Below are positions 23,670 through 32,900 of a stretch of 64,000 nt of DNA, piece by piece. Below the pieces are notes generated by a model. It had not been told where the DNA came from. It made no database searches and saw nothing but the letters and a program-made list of their open reading frames with translations. The stretch's first letter is position 1; the number at the start of each line of letters is the position of its first letter. Both the position numbers and the translations under genes were made by a program. Source of the stretch: Deltaproteobacteria bacterium (GTDB taxonomy: Bacteria > Desulfobacterota > Desulfuromonadia > Desulfuromonadales > BM103); the NCBI GenBank assembly GCA_024279915.1, contig JAJRRB010000019.1, forward strand, positions 27,586 to 91,585, read 5' to 3'.

Positions 23670-24563
23670 ATGAAAAAAGCTTTTCAACGATCCTCTCTCC
23701 TTCTAATTGCGATTCTTTTTGCAGCCATGAGCATTTCTGGTGTTGCTGCAGCTGACGAGACCCTGAATGATGCAGGCCTCTGGGCAGATGTTTCCGAAGA
23801 TATCGATAACGCTCCAGGTTATGAAAACTATAAAGATAGCAAACGTAACTGGACTCTCAGTCTTGGCGTGGCCGGTGGTCTTTCGCCTGATTATGAGGGC
23901 TCAAACGATTACGAGACGGGTTTTGGCCCTAATCTTGCGGGTACCTGGAAGGGCATCCTCTTCTTCAAAGGCAAGACCTTGGGTGCCAATGTTATCAATG
24001 AGAAAAACTTCAAAGTGGGTCCCATTCTGGCGTGGGCATCAGGACGTGATGATGATGACAACGATAAGCTGGAGGGTTTGGGTGATGTTGACAGCAGCAT
24101 TGAAGCCGGTGGATTTGTTTCTTACCGGAATAAACCTTATCGTTTCAGGATGGAGGTCCGCCAGGATGTTAACTCTGGTCATGAGGGCGCTCTTGTCGAG
24201 ATGAGCGCTGGCACAAGCCTGCCATTTACAAAGCCATTGGTCTTTGCCGCGATCAGCACAACCCTGGCGAGTGACGACTACATGGAGAGCTTCTTCGGCG
24301 TCAATTCGAAGCAGTCGATGAACTCCGGGCTGAAGAAATACAAAGCAGAAGCCGGATTCAAGGATGTCAAAATCTTTGTAACGGCTGGCTACCCGATTAC
24401 CAACCGCTGGCGCATCGGTGGCAAGATTGAATACAAAAGATTGGTAGGTGATGCGGCGGACCGTCCCATTGTTGATGACGAGAATCAATTCCTTGCCGGG
24501 TTCGGTCTCTCGTACCACTTCGGCTCCAAGTATCTCCCAGAAGAACTTCAAGAACTTCAATAG
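23670..24563 (+). CDS. MipA/OmpV family outer-membrane protein
   Basis: 297 residues from the ATG at 23670, with AGGAG at 23658-23662. Signal peptide about 1-28 (ends GVAAADE). The remainder is a beta-barrel-type sequence with alternating hydrophobic strands, starting WTLSLGVAGGLSPDYEGSNDYE, a MipA/OmpV signature, and ending in a strand with a final aromatic (GFGLSYHF) before a charged tail. MipA family proteins are outer-membrane scaffolds or small porins, sometimes tied to antibiotic or metal response. Ends with a long inverted repeat shared with the convergent DUF411 gene. Confidence 0.85.
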   Translation: MKKAFQRSSLLLIAILFAAMSISGVAAADETLNDAGLWADVSEDIDNAPGYENYKDSKRNWTLSLGVAGGLSPDYEGSNDYETGFGPNLAGTWKGILFFKGKTLGANVINEKNFKVGPILAWASGRDDDDNDKLEGLGDVDSSIEAGGFVSYRNKPYRFRMEVRQDVNSGHEGALVEMSAGTSLPFTKPLVFAAISTTLASDDYMESFFGVNSKQSMNSGLKKYKAEAGFKDVKIFVTAGYPITNRWRIGGKIEYKRLVGDAADRPIVDDENQFLAGFGLSYHFGSKYLPEELQELQ

Positions 24564-24600
24564 ACCTCTATCTAAGGGGAACGGACAGAAAAAATCTGCA

Positions 24601-24639
24601 TATTCAGCCCCATTCCCTATCTGGTCGTGGGGCTGAATA
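24601..24639. terminator. Inverted repeat between mipA and DUF411 genes
   Basis: TATTCAGCCCC (24601-24611) and GGGGCTGAATA (24629-24639), an 11-bp perfect stem with a 17-base loop, between two convergent genes. No long T tract; probable bidirectional terminator. Confidence 0.6.
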
Positions 24640-24665
24640 CGCAAAGCAACATGAGCAGAGCTGTT

Positions 24666-25133
24666 TCACTTCGGATAGGTGGCAAAAACCCTGGTCCTGC
24701 CCAACTTGTCAAAAGAAATCACTTTGTAAGGTTCTGATGCACCGTTCGGCATTTCCATGCCTGGCGATCCAACTGGCATTCCTGGCACACTTAACCCAAC
24801 GATCTCTGGTTTTTCATTGAGCATGCGCATGACTTCTTCGCTGGGCACATGGCCTTCTACTACGTAGCCATCAACGATGGCTGTATGGCAAGACTGAAGG
24901 TAAACTGGAATTTTATATTGGGCTTTAATCTCAGAGACCTTGCTGGTGTTCTCTGCTTTGATGATTAAACCGGCCTCTTCCAGATGTTTGATCCAGCCGC
25001 CGCAGCAGCCTCAGCCAGGCGACTTGTAGACTTTGACTATCGTTGGCCTGATCTGGTCTTCTGCCAATGGTTGTGTCGCAAGAGACACGACCAAACCTAC
25101 CGACATAAAAGTTGTTAAAAAAAGTCTGAACAT
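24666..25133 (-). CDS. DUF411 metal-binding protein with in-frame UGA, possible selenoprotein
   Basis: Read straight through, this frame encodes 155 residues. A signal peptide (1-24, ending QPLAED) is followed by the DUF411 hallmark region KVYKSPG-UGA-GCCGGW (codon 41, bases 25013-25011). DUF411 proteins normally have KSPTCGCC here, so the UGA stands precisely at the first Cys of the CGCC metal/thiol site. The whole remainder is intact: SCHTAIVDGYVVEGHVPSEE and GLSVPGMPVGSPGMEM, both standard for the family. Either Sec is inserted, or a TGT/TGC to TGA mutation killed the gene. No clear SECIS apical-loop G was found: a CTGGAT/ATCTGG stem has the loop CAAAC. DUF411 proteins are periplasmic, and often sit near copper resistance genes. 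Confidence 0.6.
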
Positions 25134-25642
25134 GAGTTCCCTCTCTCTTAGCTCGTTGCAAAATACTACTCTTGGTAAATTAATTTTCGTGATTTAGAAC
25201 TGTCTGCTTGGGCAAAACATCCAGCATACGAGACACTATTTCCTGGCAGTTTACGCGAAAGACGTGGTTAAAGGCAAAACTCTCTAGAGTTAAAGGTTAA
25301 AATATCAACACACCGCGCCGTTGGATGATCGATAACGGGATGACCGCCAGCAATTTTTGTCGCAGATGTTTTGTCGAATCCACGGATATTGCCCGAGCCT
25401 CAACTGCTCTTGTTAAGAGAAATTGATTACGGTCTGTTGGCGACATTTCTGTTTGGGGCGGATTCTCCTTAAGTGGACGATAAGCGCTTGATATCCCATG
25501 TTTATAGGGTAATCTTGTCTACAGTAAACTTGGATCTTCATCTCAAGATGAAATCATGTAGGCAAGCCCAGAAATCAAACTCTCCATCACACTCTCATTT
25601 GTGTGTCCGAGCCTTACTTTTTCAGTCAACAGGTGAGCAAAC
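25134..25642. other. 509-base intergenic region with no gene
   Basis: Lies between the divergent DUF411 and RND efflux genes. I found no RNA gene and no open frame with a ribosome site. It holds one near-perfect inverted repeat (see 25537-25552) and presumably two divergent promoters. Confidence 0.6.
25537..25552. promoter_or_regulatory. Candidate operator upstream of the RND operon
   Basis: TTCATCT CA AGATGAA, a 7-bp inverted repeat around two bases, about 90 bases before the adaptor start. With flanking GAT/ATC symmetry it extends further (25533-25555). Possibly the site of a local repressor; no regulator gene is adjacent. Confidence 0.35.
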
Positions 25643-26833
25643 ATGTCTAGGGTTAATTTATGCAAAAGCATTCTGACCTGGGTGGGCTGTCTGGCCATCG
25701 TCTCTATTCTAGCCAGTTGTGGCGAACCCGAAGAAGCACCCAAAACGCCACCTGTGATACCTGCCACGGTGATAACCATTGAGCCGCAGGACACTCCGGT
25801 CGCCTTCGAATTTGTCGGCCAGGCAGAAAGCTCCCGGCAGGTTGAGATCAGGGCGCGGGTCGACGGCTTCCTCGACAAACAGACTTATCAGGATGGCGCC
25901 CTGGTTCAGGCGAAGCAAGTTCTGTTCGAACTCGACAAAAAGCCCCTTCAAGCGACTCTGCAACAGGCTCAGGGCGAACTCGCCCTGTACCGGGCCCGCC
26001 TGACAACCGCCACGGCCAATCTGGGCAGAATCAGACCGTTGGCTGAGCAGGATGCAGTCAGCAAAAAGGATCTGGATGATGCCGTCGGCAGAGAGAGCGA
26101 GGCTCAGGCTTCCGTACTCGCCGCCGAGGGTGCGGTACGCGAAGCGGAGCTTAAACTGAGCTATGCTACGATTTTCACTCCGGTCACCGGGCTTGCCAGC
26201 AAGGCGGACAAACAGGAGGGCAGTTATATCCCCACCGGTCAGAACAGCTTGCTCACCTATGTCGCCCAACTCGACCCGATCTGGGTCAACTTCAGCGTCT
26301 CGGAAAACCAGCTGCTGAGTGGTCGGCAACAAGAGGCTGTCGGACTATTAGTCATGCCTGCAGAAGAAAAATTTGTTGTCGAGGTGGTTTTTGCTGATGG
26401 CTCGACGCACCCTTACAAAGGGCATGTCAACTTTGCGGAGCCTTCAGTCGATCCGGAGACCGGTACCCTGCTGATCCGTGCCGAACTTGCCAACCCGGAA
26501 GCGAGTATGCGCCCAGGCCAGTTTGTCCGGGTTCGCTTGTATGGCGCAAGCCGTCCCAACGCGATTCTCGTACCGCAAACCGCAGTCCTGCAGGGAGCCA
26601 AGGGACACTTTGTCTGGGTCCTGAACAAAGAAAGTAAGGCCGAGGTTCGGGCCATTGAGACCGGATCCTGGCACGGTAACGACTGGTTTATTGTCAGTGG
26701 TTTGACAGCAGGGGACCTGGTGGTGGTCGACAATCTGCTGAAAATGTCGCAGGGCGTATCAGTCAAAAACACCCCACAGAAAGATCAACAGAAGCAGACG
26801 GCAATAGAAAAACCTGCCGAAAAACCGGAATAG
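25643..26833 (+). CDS. RND efflux periplasmic adaptor (AcrA/MexA type) lipoprotein
   Basis: 396 residues. Lipoprotein signal with lipobox LASC at about residue 28. Order: beta-barrel/lipoyl half (QAESSRQVEIRARVDGFLDKQTYQDGALV), coiled-coil hairpin (about 100-165), second lipoyl half (LSYATIFTPVTGLASKADKQEGSYI), beta-barrel (EEKFVVEVVFADG) and membrane-proximal domain. The highly charged Lys/Gln tail after residue 375 is typical. Links the pump encoded 12 bases downstream to the outer-membrane channel at 30033. Confidence 0.93.
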   Translation: MSRVNLCKSILTWVGCLAIVSILASCGEPEEAPKTPPVIPATVITIEPQDTPVAFEFVGQAESSRQVEIRARVDGFLDKQTYQDGALVQAKQVLFELDKKPLQATLQQAQGELALYRARLTTATANLGRIRPLAEQDAVSKKDLDDAVGRESEAQASVLAAEGAVREAELKLSYATIFTPVTGLASKADKQEGSYIPTGQNSLLTYVAQLDPIWVNFSVSENQLLSGRQQEAVGLLVMPAEEKFVVEVVFADGSTHPYKGHVNFAEPSVDPETGTLLIRAELANPEASMRPGQFVRVRLYGASRPNAILVPQTAVLQGAKGHFVWVLNKESKAEVRAIETGSWHGNDWFIVSGLTAGDLVVVDNLLKMSQGVSVKNTPQKDQQKQTAIEKPAEKPE

Positions 26834-26845
26834 ATCGAGGTTCTT

Positions 26846-29800
26846 ATGCTTTCACACTTTTTTATCGATCGTCCGATTTTCTCCGCAGTCATCTCGATCG
26901 TCATTATGATCGCTGGTGGAGTGGCTCTGTACGGCCTGCCGATCGCCCAGTATCCGGAGATTACTCCACCACAGATTCAGGTCTCGGCGACATATCCAGG
27001 TGCCAGCGCCGAAGTTGTGTCGCAGAATGTCGCTTCGCCAATTGAGCAGCAGGTTAATGGTGCCGACGACATGATCTACATGTACTCAACCAGCTCATCC
27101 ACCGGCAACATGACACTCAATATCTTCTTCGATATCGGTCGCGAACCCGACTTGGCCCAGGTCGATGTACAGAATCGGGTCAATCTGGCCCTACCGCAGC
27201 TGCCGCAGGCGGTCTCGGCCCAGGGGGTGCAGATCAAAAAAGTCTCGGCCACTTTCCTGATGGTGCTGGCCGTCTATTCTCCCGATGAGCGCTTCGATTC
27301 GACCTATGTCGCCAACTACACCAATCTCTATGTCCTCGATGCCATCAAGCGTATCCCAGGGGCTAACCAGGCAGCGATCCTGGGGACCCCGGATTATGCC
27401 ATGCGGCTCTGGATCAAGCCGGATCGCATGGCCCAGCTCGGCATTACCACCCGTGACATAGTCAGTGCGGTGCAGGCACAAAACGAGCAGTTCGCCGTCG
27501 GTCGTATTGGTCAGCCTCCCAACGATGACAAAGTCATGATGACCTTCCCGGTGACCACCAAGGGCCGATTGACCACTCCGGAGGAATTCGAGAACATCAT
27601 CCTGCGCACTTCCTCCAGGGGCGCCGCAATCGTCAGACTGAAAGACGTCGGCAGTGCCGAACTTGGTGCCAAGGACTACTCTGTACGCACCCGCTACAAC
27701 GGCAAGACCGCGACCCTGATCGCAGTCTACCAGCAGCCTGGTGCAAATGCCCTGCAAGTCAGTGAAGATGTCATTAGCACGCTGGCCGAACTCGGTGAAA
27801 GTTTCCCCGACGGCATGGCGTATGGCATTGCTCTCGACACCACTGATTTTGTGCGTGCTTCCATAAAAGAGGTCATCACTTCCTTCTTCATGGCCTGCGG
27901 TCTGGTCATCCTGGTGGTGCTGGTTTTTCTCGGCAATTTGCGCTCAACCCTGATCCCGATCATGGCAGTACCGGTTTCAATCATCGGTACTTTTGTCGGT
28001 ATGCAGATGTTTGGCTTTTCGATCAACATGCTGACCCTGTTCGGCCTGGTTCTGGCGATTGGTATCGTCGTTGATGATGCCATCGTCGTTATGGAAAATG
28101 TCGAACGCAATATGGATGAGTTCGGTCTGTCGCCAAATGCCGCGGCCAAAAGAGCGATGGACGAGGTCACCGGCCCGGTTGTTGCCACGACCCTGGTGGT
28201 GCTTGCGGTCTTTGTCCCGGTCGCTTTCCTGGGTGGCATTACCGGCGAGCTTTATAAACAGTTTGCCATCACCATTTCCATCTCGGTCTTCTTCTCCAGC
28301 ATTGTTGCCTTGACCCTGTCACCGGCTATGAGCGCCCTGATCATGAAACCAGGCATGCAGAAAAAAGGCTTTTTTGTCTGGTTCGACAAGCTTTTTGACA
28401 AAGCTACCGACGCTTATATCTTCGGTGTCCGTCTGGCAATCAAGCGCGTCCTGATTTCATCCGTTTTCTTTATCGCCATCCTCGCTTGTATCTTGGGGTT
28501 GTTCCGCATCGTGCCGGGCAGCTTTGCCCCATCAGAAGACATGGGCTACTTGTACGGTTTGTACGTTCTTCCAGACGGGGCCAGCCTTGATCGCACCAGC
28601 GATGTCGGCGCGCAGGCCGGACAGATCCTCATGGACCACCCGGCGGTCAAGGATGTCGCGACCTTTGACGGCTATAGCCTGCTCGACAGCCAGCTCAAGA
28701 GCAACGCCGGTCTCCTTTTCGTCTCATTTAAAGATTTTTCCGAACGCAGTGAGGAGGAGCTCCAGGCTCCTGCCGTTATTGCCAAGACCGGTGCCCAGAT
28801 GATGGGAATTCGCGAAGGTTTTGCCATGCCGATCAATCCGCCGCCGATCCCCGGCCTGGGAACCACTGGCGGCTTCGAATTCTGGATTCAGAGTCAGGGT
28901 GATGGCACAATTCAACAGCTTGATGCAATCGTCAGGGATTTTATTGCCAAGGCTAAAGACAGAACGGAGCTGGGTGGCTTGAGTTCTACGATCAACGCTT
29001 CCTCCCAGCAGTTACTGGTGGAGCTTGATCGGGAGAAAGCTGAGGTTATGGGGGTTCCGGTGGAGGACGTCTATGACGCTCTGCAAACCCTGTTCGGATC
29101 GCTCTATGTGAGCCAGTTCAATCGCTACAGCCGTCTCTGGTAGGTCATTGTCCAGGCCGAAGCCCAATACCGTACTCGCCCGGAAGATATTGAAAAGGTC
29201 TATGTCCGCAACCGTAGCGGCGTGATGGTACCGCTCTCATCAGTCGTAAGCATGAAATACGTGCCTGGGCCAGATCTGGTCACCCGTTTCAATAACTTTC
29301 CGGCAGCAAAAGTCACCGGTGGTCCTGCGCCAGGGTTCAGTTCGGGCCAGGCATTGAGTGCTATGGAAGAGTTGGCCAAAGAGGTGCTTCCCGCCGGTTA
29401 CAGTTTTACCTGGTCAGGCCAGGCCTACGAGGAGAAAAAATCAGGCAGTGCGTCATTCTTGGTCTTTGTCTTCGGTATGATCCTGGTCTTCCTGATTCTG
29501 GCCGCCCAATATGAATCCTGGTCGCTGCCGATTGCTATCATGATGGCCATCCCTTTCGCTCTGTTTGGGGCACTGATCGCGATCTGGCTACGTGGCATCG
29601 AAAACGAGGTCTATTTTCAGATCGCCATGGTCACCCTGATTGCGCTGGCCGCCAAAAACGCGATCCTGATTGTCGAATTTGCGGCGATCAAACGTGAAGA
29701 AGGACTCTCGGTTTACGATGCTGCGGTAGAAGCTGCCCGTCTGCGTCTACGGCCAATCTGCATGACCGCATTTGCGTCGATTCTGGGAACCGTACCGCTT

Positions 29801-30040
29801 GCGATTGCCAGCGGTGCTTCGGCTAATAGCCGACACTCCATCGGCACCGGTTTTATTGGCGGAATGACTGGAGCCACGCTGATTGCGGTCTTTCTGATCC
29901 CGCTCTTCTACTGGATGCTGCAGAGCATGAGTGATAAGTATTTTGGCGGCAAGCAGCAACCGCCACCGGACAGCCTCAAGCAGCCTTCAACAGAGCAACC
30001 TGCAACAGCAATTAAGACCGGGGAGGCGCACGATGAATAG
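26846..30040 (+). pseudogene. RND inner-membrane transporter (AcrB/MexB type) with in-frame amber codon
   Basis: The frame runs 1064 codons, the normal HAE1 length, except for a TAG at codon 766 (29141-29143). Sequence on both sides is unbroken and in the same frame: FNRYSRLW-TAG-VIVQAEAQYRTRPEDI. Relatives have Gln at this place, so one CAG to TAG change explains it. N-terminal TM1 and periplasmic porter loops, the TM4 acidic pair (GIVVDDAIVVMENVERN) and the TM10-12 block with AKNAILIVEF are present. Loss after codon 766 removes the second porter loop and TM8-12. The gene is inactive unless the amber is read through or is a base error. Confidence 0.8.
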
Positions 30041-31490
30041 CTTAAGCCGCCCCATTATAGGATTGTTTACCGTTCTTCTTGTCACTGGCTGCATGATCGG
30101 CCCGGACTACGAACGACCGCCAGTGGACAACCCTGCTGCTTGGCGCATTGACGTAACAGAATCGCAGGATTTAAGTAACTCCGCGTGGTGGGGGCAGTTT
30201 GACGATCAGGTCCTCAATGAACTGATTGAAGAAGCGCTCAAGAGCAACAAGGACCTTTTGATTGCCACGGCCCGCCTTGATGAGTTCCTCGGCCGCTACG
30301 GGGTGGCCCGTGCTGACCTTTTCCCGCAAGTTGGCGCTGACGGTTCCGCCGCTCGCGATCGGGTCAGCGAGAGTCTCTCTCCGATTGGTCCAAGCATCGA
30401 TAATCCAGACAATATTTACCAGGCATTTTTGACTGCAACCTGGGAGGTCGATCTCTGGGGTCGATTGCGACGTGCCACTGAAGCCGCCCAGGCAGAGCTG
30501 TTGAGCACCGCAGAGGCTCGGCAGATTGTGATCCAAACCCTGGTTTCGTCAGTCGCCCTGGGCTATATCGACTTGCTCAGCCTCGACCGGCAATTGGAAA
30601 TCTCAACGGAGACAGTCGAGACCCGCAAAGAGTCACTGGAGATTTTCAGCAAACGTTACCTCGCTGGTGTTATCTCGAAGCTTGAACTGAGTCAGGTGAA
30701 ATCTGAATACTATTTAGCTCTTGGTCGAGTGCCGGAACTGGGACGAGCCATTGGTCAACGTGAAAACGCCTTGAGTGTTCTGCTAGGTCGTAACCCCGCG
30801 CCGATCAAGCGTGGCGGAACCATTGTAGAGCTGAAACTGCCGACTGCTCCGGCTGGGCTGCCTTCCGATTTGCTAAACCGGCGACCTGACCTTCGCCAGG
30901 CCGAACAAGAGCTGATTGCGGCTAACGCCCGTATCGGCGTTGCCAGAGCTGCCTACTTTCCAACTGTCTCATTGACCGGGTTTCTCGGTACCAGCAGCCG
31001 GGATATGTCCGACCTGTTCGGAGGTAATTCCAAGGCGTGGAATTACACAGGGAATGTCACTGTACCAATCTTTACCGCCGGGCGGATCAAGGGTCAGATC
31101 AAAGCTGCGGAAGCGCTTCAACAGCAGGCTCTGGTCAGTTACCAGCAAGCCATTCAGAACGCCTTCCGTGAGGTGAACGACGCACTGATTGATCAGGATC
31201 GGACGCGGGAAACTCTCTACGCGCAGGGGCAGCAGGTCGTGGCTCTGAAAGACTACTCCCATCTGGCGCGACTCAGGTACGACGAAGGTTACTCCAGTTA
31301 TCTGGAAGTCCTTGATGCCGAACGTAGCCTGTTTAATGTCGATCTTGCCTACACGCAAACTCGCGCAGATCTGTTCAGCGCTATGGTCGGGCTGTACAAG
31401 GTTATGGGAGGAGGGTGGATTGACCTGGCTGATGAAGTCACCTCTCAGGAACAGAACGAAGCAGAGGAGACTGCACCTACAGGTCAATAA
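30033..31490 (+). CDS. Outer-membrane efflux channel lipoprotein (NodT/OprM type)
   Basis: 485 residues from the ATG at 30033, with GGGGAGG eight bases before it and an 8-base overlap with the pump gene. Lipobox VTGC (about 19-22), then the conserved IGPDYERPPVDNPAAWR start. Two OEP repeats form the TolC-like barrel and alpha-tunnel; the family markers PSDLLNRRPDLRQAEQELIAANARIGVARAAYFPTVSLTG and the later LRYDEGYSSYLEVLDAERSLF are clear. Completes the tripartite export system. Stop codon at 31488. Confidence 0.93.
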   Translation: MNSLSRPIIGLFTVLLVTGCMIGPDYERPPVDNPAAWRIDVTESQDLSNSAWWGQFDDQVLNELIEEALKSNKDLLIATARLDEFLGRYGVARADLFPQVGADGSAARDRVSESLSPIGPSIDNPDNIYQAFLTATWEVDLWGRLRRATEAAQAELLSTAEARQIVIQTLVSSVALGYIDLLSLDRQLEISTETVETRKESLEIFSKRYLAGVISKLELSQVKSEYYLALGRVPELGRAIGQRENALSVLLGRNPAPIKRGGTIVELKLPTAPAGLPSDLLNRRPDLRQAEQELIAANARIGVARAAYFPTVSLTGFLGTSSRDMSDLFGGNSKAWNYTGNVTVPIFTAGRIKGQIKAAEALQQQALVSYQQAIQNAFREVNDALIDQDRTRETLYAQGQQVVALKDYSHLARLRYDEGYSSYLEVLDAERSLFNVDLAYTQTRADLFSAMVGLYKVMGGGWIDLADEVTSQEQNEAEETAPTGQ

Positions 31491-31631
31491 CTTATGATAA
31501 CTCTGTTCCTATGGGAGCGGATTCAGTCGTGGAAGAGGATCCAGGGCGATGGTCTCGTATCTCAGTGCTTTTACGCTGTGTCAGGAGCGTGACACGGACA
31601 CACTGGAACCTTGGTCTCTGAGGGTTGAACG

Positions 31632-31976
31632 CTATTCAGGGGCCTTCACTAACTCGGAATCGAAATCATTAGCTTCCTTCTCCTCATAGCCAACTGAACA
31701 TTGGAAACTTGACGGCACAGTGCGGGCCGTGGTCAGGCTAACTTCCAGGCGATCTTTACTCCAGTCTCGACGAAACAGATCCTCATAGAGACCTGGGTTT
31801 TCGTGAATGGCTGTAAACATCTCGTGCAAGGTCTTGTCGAGGTGTTGTGCTAAGATTTCGGCCCAATTCTCAACGTCAATTCTGGCGACAATATTCTTGC
31901 GTAAGCTGATTCTGCAATAACCCTGCTTGGCGAGAGCCTCACCAATGATAACCATTCTTTTCTTAGCCACCGACAT
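31632..31976 (-). CDS. Hypothetical protein
   Basis: 114 residues, no signal peptide or TM segment. The N-terminus is basic (MSVAKKRMVIIGEALAKQGYCRISLRKN) and the middle is helical (ENWAEILAQHLDKTLHEMFTAIHEN). The end is acidic. I do not recognise the family. It faces the efflux operon, and the nearest minus-strand gene is the DsbC-like one 60 bases upstream, with which it may be co-transcribed. The weak ribosome site (AAAGGT) and isolated position lower confidence. Confidence 0.5.
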   Translation of the reverse strand: MSVAKKRMVIIGEALAKQGYCRISLRKNIVARIDVENWAEILAQHLDKTLHEMFTAIHENPGLYEDLFRRDWSKDRLEVSLTTARTVPSSFQCSVGYEEKEANDFDSELVKAPE

Positions 31977-32036
31977 ATACCTTTCTTGTTTTGTATGTTG
32001 AGCCCTGCTCTGTTGCGACCGCCAATGACGATGAAA

Positions 32037-32828
32037 CTATTGTTTCACTGTGTTTTCAGCAACCTTGGCCTGATCGATCAGATTGAGTAGAGCTTCAAGA
32101 GATTTGTAGCCGGGTGCAATCTGCCCGTTGGGAAGTATCAACGTCGGGGTGCTACGAATATCCAATGATCTGGCGATTTCCATGTTCTGTTCAATGGTAT
32201 TCGTTTCACAATCGGTCGCTGGGATAGGTTCACCTGCAAAAGCGGCCTCCAACTGTTCCATGGATTTGTTGCACGCGATTGTTTTGGAGATTTCTTTCGA
32301 GCTTTGCTTGATCGGCATCAACTTGATCTGAAACAGGAGGTCAGGACGTTTTGCCACTGCTTGCAGCAGCACTGCATGCAGTTTCTTGCAATACGAACAG
32401 TGGGGATCGGTAAAGACAATGATCTTTTTTTCTGCGTCAGGGTTACCGAGTAACAGGTCATCATCGGTCGGGATGCTTGCCAAATCGACTGGGTTGAGCT
32501 GACGGTATCGTGCTTCCGTGAGATTTTTGCGATCGTTCAGGCGGATGACGTTGCCGCTAATCAGGTATGACTTGGAGAAATCCAGGTAAACGGGCAGGAT
32601 TTTGTCCTGAATCTTCATGCCAATTCGCCAGAGACCGGGAACTTCGGCAAAATCAGTCGAGACAACTTCCCCCTGCAGACCCTTGAAAAGCTCTTTCGCT
32701 TCATTCGTGCTCAAAGAGTGACAATCAGCACAACTGCCGGCGCCACAGCCTTCCTCTGCAGACGTAAAGGCAATTGCAGGTGAACAGGTTACAAATAGCG
32801 TGAGTATTAGAACAGCACAAAAACGCAT
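32037..32828 (-). CDS. DsbC-like thiol-disulfide protein with N-terminal CxxCH
   Basis: 263 residues. Signal peptide 1-20. A CADCH motif at 33-37 (within GCGAGSCADCH) has the form of a c-type heme site. A DsbC-like dimerisation region follows (50-125), then a thioredoxin-fold domain with active-site CSYC (C144, C147) in IIVFTDPHCSYCKKLH and the cis-Pro segment RSTPTLILPNG. Periplasmic disulfide isomerase or reductant. As there is no CcmG in the cluster, it could keep apocytochrome cysteines reduced; that is inference. Strong AGGAGA ribosome site. Confidence 0.87.
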   Translation of the reverse strand: MRFCAVLILTLFVTCSPAIAFTSAEEGCGAGSCADCHSLSTNEAKELFKGLQGEVVSTDFAEVPGLWRIGMKIQDKILPVYLDFSKSYLISGNVIRLNDRKNLTEARYRQLNPVDLASIPTDDDLLLGNPDAEKKIIVFTDPHCSYCKKLHAVLLQAVAKRPDLLFQIKLMPIKQSSKEISKTIACNKSMEQLEAAFAGEPIPATDCETNTIEQNMEIARSLDIRSTPTLILPNGQIAPGYKSLEALLNLIDQAKVAENTVKQ

Positions 32829-32900
32829 TTCATTCTCCTTGATGTTTGATTCAGATAATTTCCGACCAGAAGGCTACAGCAACCATCTCATTGAAGAAAA

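Noticed and set aside
24999..25012. SECIS hairpin right after the UGA (GGCTGC / GCGGCT with loop TGCG)
   Set aside because: The stem starts almost at the UGA, too close for a usual bacterial SECIS; listed only as a possibility.
29141..29143. Pyrrolysine at the amber codon of the RND pump
   Set aside because: Relatives have Gln (CAG), one base away from TAG, and Pyl is known mainly in methylamine methyltransferases; mutation or base error is simpler.
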